A DNA stretch of 64,000 bases from the NCBI GenBank assembly GCA_007693595.1, contig REDI01000014.1, forward strand, positions 1 through 64,000. Reading direction: 5' to 3'. Origin of the DNA: Deltaproteobacteria bacterium. GTDB taxonomy: Bacteria; Myxococcota_A; UBA796; GCA-2862545. A program made the translations under genes and the position numbers. Of this stretch, positions 11,906 through 19,726 are shown in pieces; the stretch's first letter is position 1; each line of letters starts with the position of its first letter. A model generated the notes under the pieces. That model saw only the letters and a program-made list of their open reading frames with translations, did not search any database and was not told the origin of the DNA.

Positions 11906-12898
11906 TCAGACCCCATCGGTGAGGAGCAGCGCATCGAGGGCGACGCGCTCCTGCGCGAAGCGCTCAAGGTCGGCAGGCGGCAGCGATCGCCTGAGCGTTC
12001 CGTGCACCTTCGCCGGGTCGAGCACCTTGCCCCCCTTCTCGAGCTCGTAGTGCAGGTGCGGCGCGGTGGAGCGCCCGGTGTTGCCCGACTTGCCGACCAC
12101 CTCGCCTGCCGCGAGCGACTGACCGGGCTGAACGAGGGTCTCGGAGAGGTGTAAGAACCGCGCCAGAGTGCCGTCGGCCCAGCGCACCTCGACGGCATTC
12201 CCGTTGTAGGTAAAGTTCCAGTTCGTTCGCACTACCTTACCCGCTCGAGGGGTCACGACAGGGGCGCCCACCGGCACCTTGAAGTCCATGCCCTTGTGGG
12301 TCGGGCGATCTTTGAGCAGCGAGGTGATCTGGTCGTAGCGCTGCTGAAGGGGGCACTCTTTGAGGACGTGGGGGACCTCGGTGCCCTCGGCATCCCAATA
12401 GCTCGGGAAGTCGTCGCCGGTGGCGTGAAAGCGATACGCGACGAGCTCCCCCTTCTTCTGCGAGGCGTACCGCGCCGCGAGGACCACGGGTAGATCCGCC
12501 TCGACCGTCCAAGCGACCTGAACGTGATCGCCGCGCTGAAGGTCGCGTCGGAGGTCGAGGTCCCAGACGAAGAGCCGCGCGGTCGTGGCAGACAGGGCAT
12601 CGCCGATATCCCCAGCGGCCTTGCGGAAGGTATACGCCAGGTTGCGCTCCACCGGCGCCGAGAAGCGCTCGACCCCCACTGGAAGAGCGGTCGGCTCGGG
12701 CTCAGCGACGGGCTCAGGCTCGGCGAGGGGCTCGGTCAGGGCCTCCGCCACCGCCTCGTCTTGTACGGGGGCGTGCTCAGCCCCCTGTGGAGACGGCCAG
12801 AGGAGGACCGCGGAGAGCAGGACGTTCATGGTGAGGCTGGCGCCACAGAGACCGATCAGGGCCCAGGGACGCCCATCGGGGGGGGCGGCGAGGTGCAT
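11906..12898 (-). CDS. M23 family metallopeptidase (LytM domain), membrane anchored
   Basis: Predicted murein endopeptidase or scaffold in the periplasm. A single N-terminal membrane segment (residues ~12-33) is followed by a Glu/Pro-rich linker (~40-70), an OapA-like beta region and a C-terminal LytM domain. The latter shows HKGMDF near residue 205, LHLSETLVQPGQ, GNTGRSTAPHLHYEL and a final helical tail. The HxxxD and HLH zinc residues are present, so it may be active. A TATACT hexamer and a 16-bp palindrome lie upstream. Similar anchored M23 proteins act in cell division or envelope remodelling; its exact job is unknown. Confidence 0.88.
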   Translation of the reverse strand: MHLAAPPDGRPWALIGLCGASLTMNVLLSAVLLWPSPQGAEHAPVQDEAVAEALTEPLAEPEPVAEPEPTALPVGVERFSAPVERNLAYTFRKAAGDIGDALSATTARLFVWDLDLRRDLQRGDHVQVAWTVEADLPVVLAARYASQKKGELVAYRFHATGDDFPSYWDAEGTEVPHVLKECPLQQRYDQITSLLKDRPTHKGMDFKVPVGAPVVTPRAGKVVRTNWNFTYNGNAVEVRWADGTLARFLHLSETLVQPGQSLAAGEVVGKSGNTGRSTAPHLHYELEKGGKVLDPAKVHGTLRRSLPPADLERFAQERVALDALLLTDGV

Positions 12899-12929
12899 GG
12901 GGAGCTCGGGGAGGGGCGTGGGGGAAGCA

Positions 12930-12945
12930 GGGCGCGATCGCGCCC
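12930..12945. repeat. 16-bp perfect palindrome in the M23 gene leader
   Basis: GGGCGCGATCGCGCCC is fully self-complementary and contains GCGATCGC. On the minus strand it starts about 14 bases after the TATACT hexamer, so it would fall at the 5' end of the transcript, either as an operator or as an RNA hairpin. Confidence 0.6.
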
Positions 12946-12958
12946 CAGGGGGAGCCCT

Positions 12959-12964
12959 AGTATA
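12959..12964 (-). promoter_or_regulatory. Candidate -10 element of the M23 peptidase gene
   Basis: On the minus strand this reads TATACT, five of six matches to TATAAT, about 60 bases before the start codon. No convincing -35 element is visible 17 bases upstream. Confidence 0.35.
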
Positions 12965-13017
12965 GCGTGATCGTCAGCTCTGGGCGAGCCCCAATCGAGC
13001 CGATCCCCAGACCCCAC

Positions 13018-14559
13018 TCACCCTTCGTCCGAGACCCCGAGGACCTCGGCGAGGAGCCGGGCGTCGCCTTGGATGGCACAGCGCTGGAGGTAGAAGCCCA
13101 GCCCTCGAAGCCCCCCGAGCTCTTCGCCGCCACCAGCCTTGCCTGGGCCCCCATGGACCAGGCCAGGCATCACGGTGCCGGGGCCGGGGCCCTGGTCGTG
13201 CACCTTGCGGGAGCCCCAGTAGATCCGGCCGTGCCACGGAGCGAGTCCAAGCACGACCTGGGCGCCGAAGCTGCGGTCGTCGGTGTAGAGGCTACAGACG
13301 AGTCCGCCCCCGCCCCGCGCGACCAGCTCGACGGCATGCGCGGCGTCGCGGTAAGGCACGACGGTCGCGACCGGGCCGAAGACCTCGTGCTCATGGATGA
13401 AGGGAGCATCGGGCTCCGCAAGGAAGAGCGACGGCCCGACGTAGAAGCCCTGCTCGGGGCGCTGTGCAGGGTCGCCCCAGACCCGCCGGCCCACCTGCCC
13501 CAGTCGATCGATGCCTCCGAGGATGTCACGCTGCTGCGACGCGGTAGCCAGCGGCCCTACCGTGGTGACCCTCTCACGCGGGTCGCCTACAACCGCCTGA
13601 TCGAGCCGATCGCTCAGCGCGGCCACCACCTCGGCCGCTCGATCGCGGGGGACGAAGATGCGCCGAGTCGCCGTACACTTCTGCCCAGCCTTCTGAGTCA
13701 GGTCGCGCACGACGTCCGCGAGGAACATCTCGAAGGTCTCGGTGCGCTCTTGCAGGTCGGGGCCGAAGATCGCGGCGTTCAAGGAGTCAGCCTCAACATT
13801 GACCGGCACCGAGTGGCGCAGGACAGCGGGGTGCGCTCGGATGACCCGCCCGGTGTCGCCCGATCCGGTAAAGGCCACGACGTCCTGCGGGCCGAGGTGG
13901 TCGAGCAGATCCCCGACGCTGCCACAGAGCAGCGAGATCGCCCCGGCAGGTAGCTCCGCCTGCTCCTCCCACAGCTCGACGATCCGAGCCGTGACCAGGG
14001 CCGTCGCGGTCGCTGGCTTCGCGAAGACCGGCACGCCGGCCAGCAGGGCGACCGCCGCCTTCTCACCCAGACCCCATGCAGGGAAGTTGAAGGCGTTGAT
14101 GTGGACCGCCACCCCGTGCCGGGGGACCGAGACATGCTGCGCAAGGAAGCGCTTGGAGCGCGAGAACCGCTCCTGACCTCCGTCGAGGAGGAAGGTTCGA
14201 TCGCCGAGCTTCTCGCCCAGGCCCGCATAGAAGGCCAAGGTGCCCGAGGCCCCATCGATGTCGAACTTGGCGTCGCCTCGCGTATTGCCGCTGTTCTGTT
14301 GGGCGAGCTCGATGAGCTCGTCGCGGTGGGCGTGGATGACCCCGGACAAGCGCTTGAGGAACGCCCCGCGCTCCGCGAAGGTCATCGCGCGGAGGGCTGG
14401 GCCTCCGACCTCGCGCGCGTGCTGCATCGCAGCCCCAAGATCGAGGCCCCTCGTGGAGGTCTGCGCGATGGGATCGCCCGTCACCGCGTCGTGAAGGGTC
14501 GAGAAGGGTTCTTCGCCGGTAGACCAGGTGTCGTTGAGGAAACTTCTGAGGGTGCGCAT
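13018..14559 (-). CDS. PaaZ/BoxD-type CoA-semialdehyde dehydrogenase
   Basis: The 513 residues match the aldehyde dehydrogenase half of PaaZ from end to end: N-terminal SFLNDTW, the segment INAFNFPAWG, the catalytic pair VEADSLN (Glu) and GQKCTATRR (Cys), and C-terminal VHGGPGKAGGGEELGGLR. The MaoC-like hydratase domain of PaaZ is absent, which makes it closer in layout to BoxD (3,4-dehydroadipyl-CoA semialdehyde dehydrogenase of the benzoyl-CoA box pathway). No other paa or box gene is in the window, so the pathway is uncertain. GGAG precedes the ATG. Confidence 0.85.
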   Translation of the reverse strand: MRTLRSFLNDTWSTGEEPFSTLHDAVTGDPIAQTSTRGLDLGAAMQHAREVGGPALRAMTFAERGAFLKRLSGVIHAHRDELIELAQQNSGNTRGDAKFDIDGASGTLAFYAGLGEKLGDRTFLLDGGQERFSRSKRFLAQHVSVPRHGVAVHINAFNFPAWGLGEKAAVALLAGVPVFAKPATATALVTARIVELWEEQAELPAGAISLLCGSVGDLLDHLGPQDVVAFTGSGDTGRVIRAHPAVLRHSVPVNVEADSLNAAIFGPDLQERTETFEMFLADVVRDLTQKAGQKCTATRRIFVPRDRAAEVVAALSDRLDQAVVGDPRERVTTVGPLATASQQRDILGGIDRLGQVGRRVWGDPAQRPEQGFYVGPSLFLAEPDAPFIHEHEVFGPVATVVPYRDAAHAVELVARGGGGLVCSLYTDDRSFGAQVVLGLAPWHGRIYWGSRKVHDQGPGPGTVMPGLVHGGPGKAGGGEELGGLRGLGFYLQRCAIQGDARLLAEVLGVSDEG

Positions 14560-14720
14560 CGGAACTCCGGGGGCCAGGGCCGAGCAGGCTAACGAGATCG
14601 GAGCGATCCTTCATCAGCGTCAGCATCAAAGCCCGATCGAGTCCTAGACTTCTCGCCCGAGGGCTGCATCCGGCGACCCCATGGTCTACACTGAAGGCCG
14701 ACCCGCTCGCACGAGGTTGC

Positions 14721-15926
14721 ATGCACCGGCTTCTCCTGGCCCTCACCCTCCTCCTTGCCCCGCTCGCTCACAGCGCTGAGCCCTTCACGGTCAGCACGCT
14801 GTCCAAGGCTCAGGCCCACGCGGCCTCCGATGGCAAGCTCGTCGTCGTCTACCTCTTCCACGACCAGAGCCCCGACTGCGCCTTCATGGACAAGGACACC
14901 TGGAACCATCCCGAAGTCCGAGGGTGGATCGCCAAGAACGGCGTCGCCGCACGGGTCGACGCCCAGAGCGGCCACGGAGCGATGCTGAAGAGCCGATACC
15001 AGGTCGATGGAACTCCGAGTGTCCTGGCCTTTCAAGGAGACGACCTCGTCAAGCGTCACACGGGGCTGCTCGACGCGACCAGCCTCGTCTCCTGGCTCGA
15101 CGCAGCGCGCAACGGCTCCTCCACCGAGCCCATGTCCGCCGCGTCTGCCGAGTCCACCGCTCCCGCCGTCAACCTGGACCTCGACAAGCTGACCGTGCGC
15201 GCCCTGAGCGCCGGCAACCCCGAAGACCGAGCCAAGGCTCTGCTCGAGACCTGGACCCTCACCGTCGGCACACCTCAGCAAGAGATGCGTCGCGAACCCT
15301 TGATCACGGCGCTGGGGCCGGTGGTCAAGGAGAGCTTCGGCGCCAGCGAGCGCGTGACCGTGGTGCGAAACGCATCGTGGTCCCGCTGGAAGAAGCATGG
15401 GATTCTAGCCGATCTCATCGATTGGATCGCCCTCAACTCCCTCCTCGAGGAAGAGCCTGCGACGCTGCGATGGCTCGATGAGCGGAAGCCCCCCGATTGC
15501 CACCCGGCGGCCCAGGCTGCCCTGAAGCACCTGCACAACCCCCTGCTCGACATGCTCATCCGCCGCGAGCGCTGGGCCACCCTTGGGGCGTGCGTCGAGG
15601 ACGCCGAAGAGCTGGTGGGGCTCTATCAGGCCGACTGGCAGAACACCCTCGACAGCGGTCAGCTCCTCACCGACCGCAACATCCAAGCCCACCGCACACG
15701 CCTGAGCGGACTGTCTGCGGGCCTGCTCGCGGCAGGTCGTGACCGAGACGCCCGTCGGGTCGCGCGAGCCCTGCTTACCCACGACGAACGCGCAGGCCCA
15801 GCGATCGTCGAGACCGCCTTGACGGCCGAGCAGCCTCGTGGCTGGCACCGCCGCATGCTCGACCCGCGCAAACAGGACGAGAAGGACCTGTCCATCACGC
15901 TCAACAAGGCGATCAAGCTCCGCTGA
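14721..15926 (+). CDS. Exported thioredoxin-fold protein with helical C-terminal domain
   Basis: A signal peptide (residues 1-18, cleavage after AHS-A) precedes a thioredoxin-like domain at ~20-130: strand VVVYLFHDQSPDCAFMD, a VDGTPSVLAFQ cis-Pro segment and a terminal helix. Only one Cys lies at the active-site position (SPDC instead of CxxC), so classical disulfide exchange is unlikely. The remaining ~250 residues are helical with no recognised family. GAGG precedes ATG. It ends convergent to a lipoprotein gene, and both stop codons lie in one inverted repeat. Confidence 0.65.
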   Translation: MHRLLLALTLLLAPLAHSAEPFTVSTLSKAQAHAASDGKLVVVYLFHDQSPDCAFMDKDTWNHPEVRGWIAKNGVAARVDAQSGHGAMLKSRYQVDGTPSVLAFQGDDLVKRHTGLLDATSLVSWLDAARNGSSTEPMSAASAESTAPAVNLDLDKLTVRALSAGNPEDRAKALLETWTLTVGTPQQEMRREPLITALGPVVKESFGASERVTVVRNASWSRWKKHGILADLIDWIALNSLLEEEPATLRWLDERKPPDCHPAAQAALKHLHNPLLDMLIRRERWATLGACVEDAEELVGLYQADWQNTLDSGQLLTDRNIQAHRTRLSGLSAGLLAAGRDRDARRVARALLTHDERAGPAIVETALTAEQPRGWHRRMLDPRKQDEKDLSITLNKAIKLR

Positions 15927-15954
15927 GCCCGGAGCGACCGCGCAGACTCAGCGG
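15920..15954. terminator. Shared inverted repeat with both convergent stop codons in its arms
   Basis: CCGCTGAG (15920-15927) and CTCAGCGG (15947-15954) are exact reverse complements with a 19-base loop. The left arm holds the TGA of the plus-strand gene, the right arm the TGA of the minus-strand gene. It may end both transcripts, though no T tract follows on either strand. Confidence 0.5.
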
Positions 15955-17030
15955 GTCACGTTGTACATGATGTATTGGAACGTCGCCTGCATGGGCTGGG
16001 ACTGGTTGGCCGCGACCCGGAAGGTGGCGAAGGCCACTCGACCACGCCCGCCGCTAAAGCTCACCATCAGCGGCGAGTCTTCGAGCTGCTGGGACTGGGT
16101 ACCCTCGCGGTAGCTCACGTTGCCCCGCATGTGCACGCTGACGTAGTCTTCGACGTTGACGATGGGGGGCCAGACCGGGAGGTCGTACTCAATGGTGAGC
16201 GAGCTCTGACCGATGAAGTCGGCGACGCTGTCGTCGGTGACGACCGCGTTGACCGTGCCGTACTCGCCGAGCTGCGCAGCATTGGGGACATTGTCGTCGC
16301 CGAGGAAGTCGATGGCGTCGGGCCAGACCTGCTCCACCACGTCGTAGGACCAGTCGGAGGCGACCAGGCTGCCCCCTTCCCAGACGTAGTCGCCGAGGAC
16401 CTGGTGCACGAGCGGCGGCGTGGGATCGCTCGGATCGCTCGTGTTGTAGATGATGCCCTCTTCGATGATGCCACCATTGAAGAAGAGCACGTCGTAGGGC
16501 TCGAGGTTCGCGCCGTCCGAGAGGAAAGCGCGCAGCTCATCGGCGTCGGAGCCATCGATGATCGTGTAGTTGAGGAAGCCCATGGAGTCGAGCATGCGCT
16601 CCATGTCGTCGTAAGCGCCGACGATGACCGCGATGTTCATGGCCTCGGGGTCAAAACAAGAGGGCTCCGGCACCACCAAGTCTTCGCCCGTGCGGACGAA
16701 GTGGACCTGCTGGTCGATGACCTGGTTTCGATACTGGGTGTAGACCAGATACTCGGTGTTGGGCGCCAGATCCGACAGCGTATAATAGCCGTCGCGATCG
16801 GTGAAGGCCTGGACCGTGTCGACCACCTTGCGCACCCCGTCGACCTCGCGGAAGACGTTGGCGTAGACCAGCGCGTCAGACAGCCAGCGCGAGCCCGAGG
16901 GGTGACAGACCCGGCCGGTAATGGAGGCCTGACGGTTCAACAACGCGTCAGGGCCCGCGGCCGTGAAGCCGGTGTCGTTGCACGCGGCGAAAGAAAAAAG
17001 CAGAGAAGCTGAGATAAGAACAGATCGCAT
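15948..17030 (-). CDS. Lipoprotein with regulatory-like beta-sandwich and amidotransferase-like fold
   Basis: The N terminus from ATG 17030 is a lipoprotein signal (lipobox FAAC near residue 16), supported by GGAAGG before the ATG; six more in-frame codons exist upstream. Residues ~35-115 resemble a carboxypeptidase-regulatory-like domain (TGRV... DRDGYYTLSDLAP). Residues ~130-360 resemble a ThuA/GATase-like Rossmann domain (VLFFNGG, YVWEGGSLVASDWS) without an obvious catalytic triad. The role is unknown; outer-membrane or periplasmic anchoring is expected. Immediately upstream on the same strand lies the glycosyltransferase pseudogene. Confidence 0.6.
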   Translation of the reverse strand: MRSVLISASLLFSFAACNDTGFTAAGPDALLNRQASITGRVCHPSGSRWLSDALVYANVFREVDGVRKVVDTVQAFTDRDGYYTLSDLAPNTEYLVYTQYRNQVIDQQVHFVRTGEDLVVPEPSCFDPEAMNIAVIVGAYDDMERMLDSMGFLNYTIIDGSDADELRAFLSDGANLEPYDVLFFNGGIIEEGIIYNTSDPSDPTPPLVHQVLGDYVWEGGSLVASDWSYDVVEQVWPDAIDFLGDDNVPNAAQLGEYGTVNAVVTDDSVADFIGQSSLTIEYDLPVWPPIVNVEDYVSVHMRGNVSYREGTQSQQLEDSPLMVSFSGGRGRVAFATFRVAANQSQPMQATFQYIMYNVTR

Positions 17031-17043
17031 GGTACCTTCCACG

Positions 17044-17560
17044 GGCATGAGCGCCCCGCAACTTACATGCTCGTGGCCCCATGATCAACAAAAAAATCCG
17101 GCTCGCGCACCGCTCCGCAGGCGCAGCGATCAGAGATATACCCGTTCAAGGTGATTTACTACGCCCTCCCTCCCAGCTCGCAGCACGCGAAGCCCCTCCC
17201 CGCTTGACCGATGCGGTGGGCCAAGTCGCGCGCCAAGGTCAGCTCCCGCGCTTCGCCGAGCTCTCCATCCGACGCGAGCCCGACGACCCCGGCATCGGCG
17301 GCGCGACCGAGGCCCTCGCGACGAAGGACCGACCGAACATCGAGATCCTCATGGGGAAGCCCTCGCAGCGACGCTGGGGCACCACCCCAAGGGGGCGTCA
17401 CCCTTCGCCCAGCCACCGCGCAGATCGTCGAGAACCCCGGAGAGGTCCTCGAGCGAAACGATGACAACGTGCAGACCCGAGGCAAAGGGTGCCGCCCAAT
17501 CAGGTTCAGGATAACAAGAGCAGCGCCCCTACAACTCCGATTGACGGGCTGCGCCCTAGC
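17044..17560 (-). pseudogene. Decayed 3' copy of the GT4 glycosyltransferase gene
   Basis: Bases 17044-17560 align with 18460-18950, the 3' third of the glycosyltransferase gene plus its downstream flank. The block from about 17166 to 17330 matches at roughly four bases in five, including a shared stretch around ATGGGGAAGCCCTCGCAGCG. Relative to the intact copy there is a 3-base deletion and at least one frameshifting single-base deletion, and the frame carries stops. A fragment can still be read as ELGEARELTLARDLAHRIG, compared with ELGEALELLLAKRDLADRIG in the intact protein. No upstream two thirds of the gene is present, so this is a non-functional remnant. Confidence 0.8.
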
Positions 17561-17571
17561 ATCGACCAAGG

Positions 17572-18117
17572 CTAGTCCGAGTCGCCGGTACAGCGATAGA
17601 CCTGTCCGCATATCTCGGGAAGATCGGGGAAACTCGGAAAGGAGTCTGAGGGTTCCGTGCAACCCCAGGCCCCATCCAGACAGGCTTCGGCCGCGGCAGG
17701 GTTATAGTCGCAGTCCTCTCCGTCGTCGGTGGGCCCGTCACCATGTTCACAGAACAGCTCGCCTTCGGAGCAGTGCTCAAGCTGAGCACAGAAGCGGTCC
17801 GTGAAACGGACATTGAACGCTTCTTCGCTAAGAGGTCCTCCCTCTCCCGAGCTTGGAAGCTCGCAGCCACGCATCGCCGAGATCCCGGCCTCGCACGCCG
17901 CCGCACAGCGCTCAGCGTCGCTTCGAGACTCCCAGCACGGGCTGGCATCACCATAGGCGGCCGTCGCCGCAGGGATCTGGGCCGGGTCCTCTTCGGCCAG
18001 ACAGTCCATGTAGGTCTCGCAGAGCTCCCGCTCGTCAGAGAACCGCCCGAAGCAGGCGAGTGTTGAAGGTAAGAGGATCAGACCCACGAAGGGGAGGAGA
18101 AGGATACGGCGTCGCAT
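17572..18117 (-). CDS. Small Cys-rich lipoprotein
   Basis: From ATG 18117 the 181-residue product starts with a lipoprotein signal (MRRRILLLPF..., lipobox TLAC near residue 22). The mature part has about a dozen Cys spaced through an acidic, helix-poor chain (for example CETYMDC, CAAACEAG, CAQLEHC, CEHGDG), which suggests several disulfides. I recognise no family, although short Cys-rich lipoproteins of this style are frequent in Myxococcota. It lies between the intact glycosyltransferase gene and its decayed copy, all on the minus strand. Confidence 0.6.
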   Translation of the reverse strand: MRRRILLLPFVGLILLPSTLACFGRFSDERELCETYMDCLAEEDPAQIPAATAAYGDASPCWESRSDAERCAAACEAGISAMRGCELPSSGEGGPLSEEAFNVRFTDRFCAQLEHCSEGELFCEHGDGPTDDGEDCDYNPAAAEACLDGAWGCTEPSDSFPSFPDLPEICGQVYRCTGDSD

Positions 18118-18499
18118 GGTGGCCTCTTTGGGGGATGTGAACCGTCCAAACAAAATAAGGCCCGGTGCTCCTAGCACGTTTCCACCCTGGGGCGAGCAAG
18201 ATCATCGCCATTCGTCGGTCCAGCCAAGCGAGCGACTCGAGCGGACCAACCCTTCGGGCCGGCAAGGGGCTCCAAGGCCCGCCGATGCGCGCTCCGAGCG
18301 AACGTCGGCCTCACCTGGAGTGTGTCCACAAGACCCCGACATCTACCGGAGCCCCTCGGTCTTGGCACCTGGAGTCGACGCAGCCGGCTCCAGGCGACGG
18401 CTGCCGCTCGGGCAGGACCGAGGGCGCGGCGCGGAATCACGCAGCGGTCCCTTCGCCAGGCATGAGCGCCCAGCAACGCACCGGCTCGTGATGCCGTGA
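18118..18499. other. 382-base stretch without a gene
   Basis: No convincing reading frame on either strand. The last ~40 bases (from about 18460) belong to the block duplicated at 17044. The minus-strand promoter of the Cys-rich lipoprotein should lie near 18140-18170, where AT-rich bases (around AAACAAAATAA) stand out from the surroundings, but no clear -10/-35 pair is seen. Confidence 0.5.
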
Positions 18500-19624
18500 T
18501 CAACCCAAACGCGAGCCGCGCCCGCCTCGTCGCGACCCTATCGCCCCACGGTAGGACCGATCAAGATGCTCGACCACGCGACCCCACCGAAGCTCGCGCC
18601 GCGCGAAGCCTCTCCCAGCTCGACCGATGCGATCGGCCAAGTCGCGCTTCGCCAAGAGCAGCTCCAGCGCTTCTCCGAGCTCCTCGTCCGACGAGACCCG
18701 GACGACCCCCGGCATCGCCGGCACCGCCGAGGCCCTCGCGACGACGGGCCGACCGGAGGCCAGGAAGGGCAGCACCTTCATGGGGAAGCCCTCGCAGCGA
18801 CGACGGGGTACGACGCCCACAGCACACCCGCCTATCGCGGCCCGGACGCTCGAAAAGCTGGAGACGTGAGCGAGGCGCAGCCGAGAGCGCTCCACGCCTT
18901 CGGCCCGAGCCAGGGCGTACCCCCGATCGGCCTGCGCCCCTGTCACCACCCACAGCTTGAGCCGACGCTGCGCCACGATCCGCAGCAGCGTCCCTAGGTC
19001 CTGGTAGCCATCGAGGTTTCCAGCGTAGAGGACCCAGCGGTCGCGCGTTGGAGGAGGCGGAGCCGCGTCCAACTCCTCTACACCGGGGATGGACCACGTC
19101 ACCGCCGTCGCGCCGTCGCGTGCGGCCCTCTGCGCCCCCTGCGGAGAGAGCGCGACCACCAGATCGGCTCGACGAGCGAACGCGCGATCGAGCACCCGCC
19201 CCGCAGCACGCAGGTCGGGGCGCCTCCTCGGGGCCCGCGCATAGCTAGGCAGCTCTTGGGCGAGGCCCGTGTGCAGGTGGTGAACCCGAAGCCAGGGGCC
19301 GGACGGGGCGAGGAGCGGCGCCTCGACATGGTGTAGATGCACGACGTCCCACGGCTCGCGTAGGTCTCGGACCAGCGCTCCTCGCAGCGCGACCGCCAGC
19401 GCGGCCCGGGCCCCCGAGGGGCCGCTGCGCAGGCTGAAGGCCCCTGGCAGAGGGAGCAGCCGCCGTACCTCGAGCCCCAGCGGTGTGGGCCCCACCCCGC
19501 CAGCCCAGCACCGAAGAGCCACTCGGTGCCCCCGCGCCGCCTGAGCGCCGAGCAAGCCCTCGAGGTAGACCTGGGTTCCCTGATGGCTCGGGAAGGGACC
19601 GGCATAGACGTGTAGGATCCGCAC
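18500..19624 (-). CDS. GT4-type glycosyltransferase
   Basis: The 374-residue product has the GT-B architecture of family 4 transferases: N-terminal MRILHVYAGPFPSHQGTQ with the G-T-Q acceptor loop, a second half starting near WVLYAGNLDGYQDL, and C-terminal nucleotide-sugar residues in GVVPRRRCEGFPMKVLPFLASG. The usual E-x7-E motif is represented by the EGFPMKVLPF region. It should transfer a sugar from an activated donor onto a lipid, glycan or small molecule in the cytoplasm. No polysaccharide cluster surrounds it. Divergent from murJ. Confidence 0.85.
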   Translation of the reverse strand: MRILHVYAGPFPSHQGTQVYLEGLLGAQAARGHRVALRCWAGGVGPTPLGLEVRRLLPLPGAFSLRSGPSGARAALAVALRGALVRDLREPWDVVHLHHVEAPLLAPSGPWLRVHHLHTGLAQELPSYARAPRRRPDLRAAGRVLDRAFARRADLVVALSPQGAQRAARDGATAVTWSIPGVEELDAAPPPPTRDRWVLYAGNLDGYQDLGTLLRIVAQRRLKLWVVTGAQADRGYALARAEGVERSRLRLAHVSSFSSVRAAIGGCAVGVVPRRRCEGFPMKVLPFLASGRPVVARASAVPAMPGVVRVSSDEELGEALELLLAKRDLADRIGRAGRGFARRELRWGRVVEHLDRSYRGAIGSRRGGRGSRLG

Positions 19625-19726
19625 CCGCCACCCCTAACCTCGAAGGACACCCACGGGCCGGCTCGTGTTCGTGCTGCCACCCCACGGCGGGACGCGCTAG
19701 GGGGCCTGACCGCCCCGAGCATCCCC

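Noticed and set aside
17159-17662. 167-codon minus-strand frame as an intact gene
   Set aside because: It combines several frames of the decayed glycosyltransferase copy and overlaps the lipoprotein gene; the duplication explains the apparent coding bias.
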